From Brevibacillus brevis NBRC 100599 (GTDB lineage Bacteria; Bacillota; Bacilli; Brevibacillales; Brevibacillaceae), in the NCBI RefSeq assembly GCF_000010165.1, contig NC_012491.1, positions 4,099,501-4,163,500 on the forward strand: 64,000 nucleotides of DNA, read 5' to 3'. Shown in pieces: positions 59,431 through 64,000 of this stretch. The position numbers and the translations under genes are program-made. The notes beneath the pieces were generated by a model that saw only the letters and a program-made list of their open reading frames with translations, did not search any database and was not told the origin of the DNA. The first letter of the stretch is position 1. Each line of letters opens with the position of its first letter.

Positions 59431-59655
59431 TTGGTTAGTGTAGGCGATGCTCCTTCTACCTTTTTTGTGTTTCTCCCCGTCCTTCTCCTCTTATTTTTGA
59501 ACGTGATTAATATTGTCATCAGCATTTGGGCATACCGTGATGCAAGGAGACGAGGGAATAGCAAGGAGTTCTCTATCATCGTGCTTATTGCTTTATTGTT
59601 TTTTCCGATTATTGGGTTGATTGTTTATTTGTTGATTCGAAAAGATAAGTTTTGA
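59431..59655 (+). CDS. Small two-helix membrane protein (PLDc_N type)
   Basis: 74 aa, start TTG 59431 with AGGTGA 5-10 bases upstream. Two transmembrane helices (FFVFLPVLLLLFLNVINIVISIWA and FSIIVLIALLFFPIIGLIVYLLI) separated by YRDARRRGNSK, ending RKDKF. This matches the phospholipase D N-terminal (PLDc_N) module seen alone in many Bacilli. It probably anchors or associates with membrane proteins; role unknown. Confidence 0.75.
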   Translation: MVSVGDAPSTFFVFLPVLLLLFLNVINIVISIWAYRDARRRGNSKEFSIIVLIALLFFPIIGLIVYLLIRKDKF

Positions 59656-59688
59656 AAAGTAAGGAATTCCCTGTCCTTACTTTTTTAT
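59655..59688 (+). terminator. Terminator of the PLDc_N gene
   Basis: AAAGTAAGGA pairs with TCCTTACTTT followed by TTTT. Confidence 0.85.
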
Positions 59689-59725
59689 TTTTCTCTTCGT
59701 ACATCCCTCCACATTTGATTTTCCG

Positions 59726-59772
59726 AAAAAAAAAAAGCAGTTAAACAGGAATCTCTTCCTGCTCAACTGCTT
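59726..59772 (-). terminator. Terminator of the asnB-condensation-P450 operon
   Basis: Minus strand AGCAGTTGAGCAGGAA pairs with TTCCTGTTTAACTGCT (two mismatches) and runs into a stretch of ten T. Confidence 0.9.
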
Positions 59773-59791
59773 GATAAGAAAATATGATTGA

Positions 59792-60958
59792 TTAGTCTCT
59801 CGTCACATGGAGGATCAGATCGTTCTCAAATCCGCCGATTGAGATGTCAGAATAGCACTTGAGCATTTCTGTTAGCATCACCTTTGCTTCCAGTCTGGAT
59901 AGTGGTGCTCCCAGGCATAAGTGGCAGCCTTTTCCAAAGGATAAATGCTTGTTGCTATTCGGTCGATGGATATCGAATTGATCTCCCTGTGCAAAGGTAT
60001 TTTCATCACGATTGGCAGAACCGAGCCATGCCATGACGATCTCTCCTTTTTTCATCAGACTTCCGAACATATCCGTATCTTCTTGAACCTTGCGCATCAA
60101 AACCTGTGCTGGCGGACGGAAGCGTAACACTTCCTCGATCGCTTGATCTACCAGTTCCGGATTGTCTCTTAATTCACGATATACGCCTGGTCGATCCAGT
60201 AAAAAGCAGTAGAAAACACTGAACAAGAGCGTACTTGTCGTTACATTTCCTGCGAGCAGTAAGCTAATTGCAATATCAATAATCTCGCGGTCAGATAGTT
60301 TTTGGCCTTTATATTCTGTTTGCGTTAAATCGGAGAGGAAATCTTTTGCCGGGTTCTCTCTTTTTTCTTGAATGATCGGCGAGAGATAAACAGCCATTTC
60401 TTTCATAATTTCTTCTTTTTTAAGGGTAATATCCTCATACGTTTCGCGGGTCCCGGAAGTGATGAGAACATCGGACCATTGTTTGAACAGCATCCAATCA
60501 CTGGACGGTACACCGAGCAAATCGGCAATGACAATCACCGGCATCGGGGTTGCGAGATCACCTAAAATTCTGATGCTTTGCTTTTCTTTTACTTCCTCTA
60601 GCAAATGACGTGAAATTTCTTGAATGCGCGGCTCCCACTCCTGAAGTGTTCTGGTTGAAAAGGCCTTTGTATAAAGCGCTCTCCTTTTTCCATGATCAGG
60701 CGGGTCCATCTCTGTGATGCCCTTTTCTTTCAATGCAAGGGAACCGGCGATTCGTTTGCCTGTATCGCTTGAAAAGAGATGGTAATCGGTCAGCACACGC
60801 TCTACATCCGGATAGAGAAATACGTTCCAAACCTGTTGCTTTTCATCGTAATGGACCGGGCTATTTTTTCTCATTTCGGCATACCAGCCGTATGGTTCAA
60901 ACTGTTGTTGCAGATTCTCGGCACCTGATATTTCATTAGGGAATACTATTTTATTCAT
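59792..60958 (-). CDS. Cytochrome P450
   Basis: 388-aa soluble bacterial P450. Heme motif FGKGCHLCLG (341-350, ligand Cys348), ExxR (Glu276-Arg279) and the oxygen-activating I-helix AGNVTT (236-241), where the usual acidic Asp/Glu before Thr is replaced by Val. ATG 60958 is 9 bases from AAGGAG. Last gene of the operon, 45 bases after the condensation-like gene. Probably hydroxylates or oxidises the product of the preceding enzymes. No ferredoxin gene is adjacent. Confidence 0.93.
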   Translation of the reverse strand: MNKIVFPNEISGAENLQQQFEPYGWYAEMRKNSPVHYDEKQQVWNVFLYPDVERVLTDYHLFSSDTGKRIAGSLALKEKGITEMDPPDHGKRRALYTKAFSTRTLQEWEPRIQEISRHLLEEVKEKQSIRILGDLATPMPVIVIADLLGVPSSDWMLFKQWSDVLITSGTRETYEDITLKKEEIMKEMAVYLSPIIQEKRENPAKDFLSDLTQTEYKGQKLSDREIIDIAISLLLAGNVTTSTLLFSVFYCFLLDRPGVYRELRDNPELVDQAIEEVLRFRPPAQVLMRKVQEDTDMFGSLMKKGEIVMAWLGSANRDENTFAQGDQFDIHRPNSNKHLSFGKGCHLCLGAPLSRLEAKVMLTEMLKCYSDISIGGFENDLILHVTRD

Positions 60959-61003
60959 TTCAATCACTCCTTATTTAAATAAGTAGGGAATTGCTGCAAA
61001 CTG

Positions 61004-62320
61004 CTACACTCGGTAGGACTTGATTTCCTCTATCATGGTATCTAGGAGTTTTTCTATTAACCCACTATCTGTATTCGATTCAAAGAAGGAAATAGTGAGG
61101 GTTATGCAATCTTGATACGTACTGACTCCAAGCATCAATCCTGGTGCGTAATAGGCTGGCGAGACGATATACGCCCCTGCGACTTTCACATCATCGAATG
61201 TTATTTGACTCGTACTAATCATACCGAAATTTGATAATATTGGTGTACTTTTTCCATCTGCTACAATTTGTTTTCTTACATCCTGAATGATCTTCAAGGT
61301 GTGATCGAACTCGAAATTTTCCACAAAGGCAAACGTGTTTACCGCATCATGCAAAATCTCTTTATTATCGCGTTGATTCTTCATGAATTCGGCCACTTCT
61401 TTTACCTTATCTGCAAATGTCCCTGTTGCTTGATTCATAGTAGCGTGAACAACGCCAGACAAGTTGTAAATCGCGTCTGCCTTGCCTTTGGGTAAGAATT
61501 TCCTTACATTAACTGTCACCATGACTTTTATTTGCTCTGCCGGAACATTCTCCATCTGTTGATATAAAGCTCGCATGTAGGCAGCCAATAGCACATCATT
61601 TACCGTGAACCCTTTTTGTTTAAATCCATGCGCCAGCTCCAGCCACACTTCGCGCGGTATTCTGCGAATGGCTTGTCTCCTTTTGGCTGGTTCTCCAGGC
61701 ATAAACGGAAGTGTTGGTCCCTGGGGTTCTGGGGCTTCCGGCATCCCGCCAGCTGGGATACCCATCTCCTTGAACAAACGGCTCTGATCCCTGCCCTCGG
61801 GGTTTGATTGGGGAACGTAGCGAGGGTTTTTGGCAAGCTCACTATATAGCGACGCTAACAAGTGAACATACTCGATCAGCCCTGCTCCATCACTGCATAG
61901 ATGATTCAGTTTGATGCAAATGATATCTTTGGTCAGGGTACGCAGAATGCGAATTTTGACCATCGCATCAGCATCGATGTCTATTGGGCTCGACAGCCAC
62001 TCCTGTATGGCTTTCTCTACGGAATCGGATTCACTGAGAAGTTGTAAGGAACACCAACCGCTTGACGCCAAATCGCTGCGTCGCTCCCAATAGGGGCGGA
62101 CTGGATCTTTTATAAAACGGCAACCAATGATCGGTTCCGCAATGGTGCTTGCCTCCATCGCTTGAAGCAATCGCTGTTGATTCACCTGTCCGTCCATTTC
62201 CAGCACCATTTGTAGCTGGCAATCGGAAAGATAGCTAACCATGTAATTAAACCTGTCACTCCCGTTTGCAGGCAGTCGTTGCGGGATTGCCATGTTCTGA
62301 TTTACTTCACCGACATTCAT
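61004..62320 (-). CDS. Condensation-domain-like acyltransferase
   Basis: 438 aa, the size of a single free-standing NRPS condensation or PapA/alcohol-acyltransferase fold. The active-site motif reads NHLCSDGAG (139-147), i.e. HHxxxDG with the first His replaced by Asn and the second, catalytic His (140) kept. The C-terminal half has LSNFGMISTSQITFDDVKVAGAYIVSP, like the latch region of such enzymes. ATG 62320 is preferred (AAGGGG about 9 bases upstream). No carrier protein domain is fused. It likely forms an ester or amide from the AsnB-linked substrate. Confidence 0.85.
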   Translation of the reverse strand: MNVGEVNQNMAIPQRLPANGSDRFNYMVSYLSDCQLQMVLEMDGQVNQQRLLQAMEASTIAEPIIGCRFIKDPVRPYWERRSDLASSGWCSLQLLSESDSVEKAIQEWLSSPIDIDADAMVKIRILRTLTKDIICIKLNHLCSDGAGLIEYVHLLASLYSELAKNPRYVPQSNPEGRDQSRLFKEMGIPAGGMPEAPEPQGPTLPFMPGEPAKRRQAIRRIPREVWLELAHGFKQKGFTVNDVLLAAYMRALYQQMENVPAEQIKVMVTVNVRKFLPKGKADAIYNLSGVVHATMNQATGTFADKVKEVAEFMKNQRDNKEILHDAVNTFAFVENFEFDHTLKIIQDVRKQIVADGKSTPILSNFGMISTSQITFDDVKVAGAYIVSPAYYAPGLMLGVSTYQDCITLTISFFESNTDSGLIEKLLDTMIEEIKSYRV

Positions 62321-62386
62321 TTCTTTCACACCCCTTCAACTAAAAAACATCCTGACTGTCCTTTTTATCAGCAGATTCTTGGGCTT

Positions 62387-64000
62387 CTATCGAATGGAAA
62401 TCTTGTATTCCTCTAACCACATATTTATTTGGACGAGGTATTCGATCAGTTTGGTTGATTGAGCGAGATTCATAGGGGCTTTACCATCCAGTACAAATTG
62501 GATCACAGACTTATTAATCAAGGGTAATAAAGGCGAATTGGGATTCGCCAGAATTTGCTTCATATGGTCCAAAATCGCATGGTAATACTCTGGGTGATAG
62601 GTCATCGGATATGCGCTTTTATTGCGGTACAATACTTCCTGCGGCAAATAGCCTTTGAACGCTCTGCGAAGCAAGCCTTTTTCGATTTGATCAATATTTT
62701 TTACTTTCCATGGGACATTCCATAAATATTCAACCAAGCGGTAATCACAATAGGGAACACGTACTTCAAACCCCGTATACATGCTCATTCGATCCTTGCG
62801 ATCCAATAGCAGCGGGAGAAAGCGAGTGATAAAAAGGTACGACATTTTGCGTTGTTGAGCTTCCAGAGCTGTCTCCCCTTCCAAAGGGTGCACCTCTGCA
62901 ATCCCTTCCTCATACCGCCTGCGAAGGTATTCTTGTGGGCGAATCTTCTCGATGGCTTCTTCATTTAAAAAGGAACTCCACCCGTCATGCTCCATCCAAG
63001 GGAATTTGCCTGAATTCAAGAATTTCTCCTTTTGAAACCAAGGATACCCGTTAAACACTTCGTCTGCCGATTCACCTGATAGCGAGACGGTCGCTTTTTT
63101 CTTCATTTCCCGGCAAAACAAATAGAGCGAGGTATCTGTCTCCCCTAATCCCGGGAGATCACGCGCTCGCAACGGCATATGAAAATGAGTGATCAGATCT
63201 TGAGCGTTGAAGGTAATCTCTTGATGTCTCGTTTGTACATGCTCTGAGACTTTTTTTGCCCATGGCGCATCCAAGCTAATGTGCAGCAAGCCTTCTTCAA
63301 AATGCTGATCATTGTCAACAAAATCTACCGAATAGGTTTGCAACGTCTGCCCTTTTTTACGAAGCTCTTCAGCGGCTAAAGCGACCAGGCCACTAGAGTC
63401 CAAACCGCCAGACAGCATACTAACCAATGGCAGGTCAGAGATTAACTGACGCGTTACCGTGTCTTGTAACAGGGCACGTATCCTTTCTGTCGTTGTATCC
63501 AAATCATCGGTATGCACCTTGCTCTCCAGTTTCCAGTATGGCCTTGTCCTGATTTGATCCTTTGTAACTGTTACACAATGTCCAGCTCGAACCTCATTTA
63601 CATTGCGGAAAATACCAAATCCAGGCGTTCTCGCCGGACCGAGTCCGATAATATCTGCTAACCCATCCGCTTCAACTTCAGGCTTCACTTTTGGATGGGC
63701 AAGCAAGGCTTTCAGTTCAGAGCCGAACAAGAACGAGCTCCCACGTTGACAATAAAACAATGGTTTTACACCCAAGTGGTCACGTGCTAAAAACATGCGA
63801 TGATTTTTTTCGTCCCAAATGGCGAATGCAAAAATTCCATTGAGATGACGGACACATTCCTCTCTCCATTCCAAAAAAGCGTGCAGTAATACTTCCGTGT
63901 CAGAATTGGTTTGAAAAGTGTGTCCAAGCAGCTCTAACTGGCGGCGCAGCTCCAAATAATTGTAGATTTCGCCATTGAACGATAAGACACATGTCTGATC
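62387..64000 (-). CDS. asnB: Asparagine synthetase (glutamine-hydrolysing), N-terminus outside the window
   Basis: The frame runs from the edge with NGEIYNYLELRRQLELLGH of the glutaminase domain to a stop at 62387. The synthetase domain has the PPi-loop LSGGLDSSG and later SGESADEVFNGY. The Ntn-type N-terminal Cys lies beyond the edge. Classical role: Asp plus Gln to Asn; in gene clusters such paralogues amidate carboxylates or close rings. It is 66 bases upstream of the condensation-like gene in the same operon. Confidence 0.93.
   Translation of the reverse strand, partial: DQTCVLSFNGEIYNYLELRRQLELLGHTFQTNSDTEVLLHAFLEWREECVRHLNGIFAFAIWDEKNHRMFLARDHLGVKPLFYCQRGSSFLFGSELKALLAHPKVKPEVEADGLADIIGLGPARTPGFGIFRNVNEVRAGHCVTVTKDQIRTRPYWKLESKVHTDDLDTTTERIRALLQDTVTRQLISDLPLVSMLSGGLDSSGLVALAAEELRKKGQTLQTYSVDFVDNDQHFEEGLLHISLDAPWAKKVSEHVQTRHQEITFNAQDLITHFHMPLRARDLPGLGETDTSLYLFCREMKKKATVSLSGESADEVFNGYPWFQKEKFLNSGKFPWMEHDGWSSFLNEEAIEKIRPQEYLRRRYEEGIAEVHPLEGETALEAQQRKMSYLFITRFLPLLLDRKDRMSMYTGFEVRVPYCDYRLVEYLWNVPWKVKNIDQIEKGLLRRAFKGYLPQEVLYRNKSAYPMTYHPEYYHAILDHMKQILANPNSPLLPLINKSVIQFVLDGKAPMNLAQSTKLIEYLVQINMWLEEYKISIR

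Noticed and set aside
1..64000. CRISPR arrays, rRNA genes, prophage or replication origin
   Set aside because: No regularly spaced repeats, rRNA segments, phage structural genes or DnaA-box clusters were seen.

Overview
The window looks like chromosome of a low-to-mid-GC Firmicute of the Bacillales, most likely Brevibacillus or a close relative. This is inferred from strong AGGAGG-type ribosome binding sites, frequent GTG/TTG starts, a Bacillus-type tRNA cluster, a B12-riboswitch btu operon, Fur- and SufR-type regulation and a bacterial class C group II intron. I had no database, so genus and gene names rest on motif and family recognition. About 60 genuine genes are packed on both strands in short operons. 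Only the two edges cut genes: an ABC transporter ATPase at the left and an asparagine synthetase at the right.

Region by region. 1-3.8 kb: ABC ATPase edge, a 57-aa peptide, pyridoxine kinase pdxK, and two DMT (EamA/RarD) permeases. 3.8-5.1 kb: DinB remnant, glyoxalase-fold protein, and five tRNAs (Ser, Glu, Val, Leu, His) on the minus strand. 5.2-7.3 kb: small phospholipase A2, a 67-aa protein, thiM with an overlapping upstream gene of unknown function. 7.5-11.2 kb: RNA ligase RtcB divergent from two overlapping WYL-type regulator genes, with an inverted repeat in the shared promoter. 11.3-13.9 kb: SH3b-amidase, a hypothetical, and a YitT-like membrane protein with a structured leader. 14-17.7 kb: cobalamin riboswitch, btuF-btuC-btuD-cobU. 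17.8-22.7 kb: MBL hydrolase, PNPOx-like protein, MerR/TipAS regulator, a 56-aa membrane peptide, Mn-pyrophosphatase ppaC, a beheaded metallophosphoesterase and a PepSY protein. 22.9-25.1 kb: a strong orphan promoter plus terminator (possible sRNA) and a complete class C group II intron. 25.1-30.5 kb: a Fur-box-controlled ferric siderophore uptake operon (AraC-Btr-like regulator, nitroreductase, two permeases, binding lipoprotein).

30.7-34.8 kb: SDR, then fmdA-fmdB (formamidase) behind a sigma-54 promoter, divergent from a sigma-54 activator. 34.8-38 kb: APH-like kinase, and a SufR-like regulator divergent from murB and an A-type Fe-S carrier, with two near-perfect SufR boxes between. 38-39.4 kb: a drug-efflux MFS gene preceded by a leader peptide and a hairpin that hides its Shine-Dalgarno. 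39.4-41.8 kb: a MutS2 relative without Smr domain, preceded by a self-contained structured RNA gene. 41.8-44.9 kb: scarred accessory region with gene fragments, a duplicated PadR-type promoter region, a serine hydrolase and a PadR/HAAS pair. 45-54.5 kb: assorted metabolic genes (glycolipid-binding fold, amine oxidase, GNAT, DUF3238, Ig-like, KPR/TetR, P-loop kinase, FAD oxidoreductase) plus a decayed IS110 transposase. 54.9-58.1 kb: gltS and hutG divergent from a LysR gene. 58.1-59.7 kb: lipoprotein and PLDc_N peptide. 59.8-64 kb: asnB, condensation-like enzyme and cytochrome P450 in one operon, the end of a biosynthetic gene cluster that runs past the right edge.
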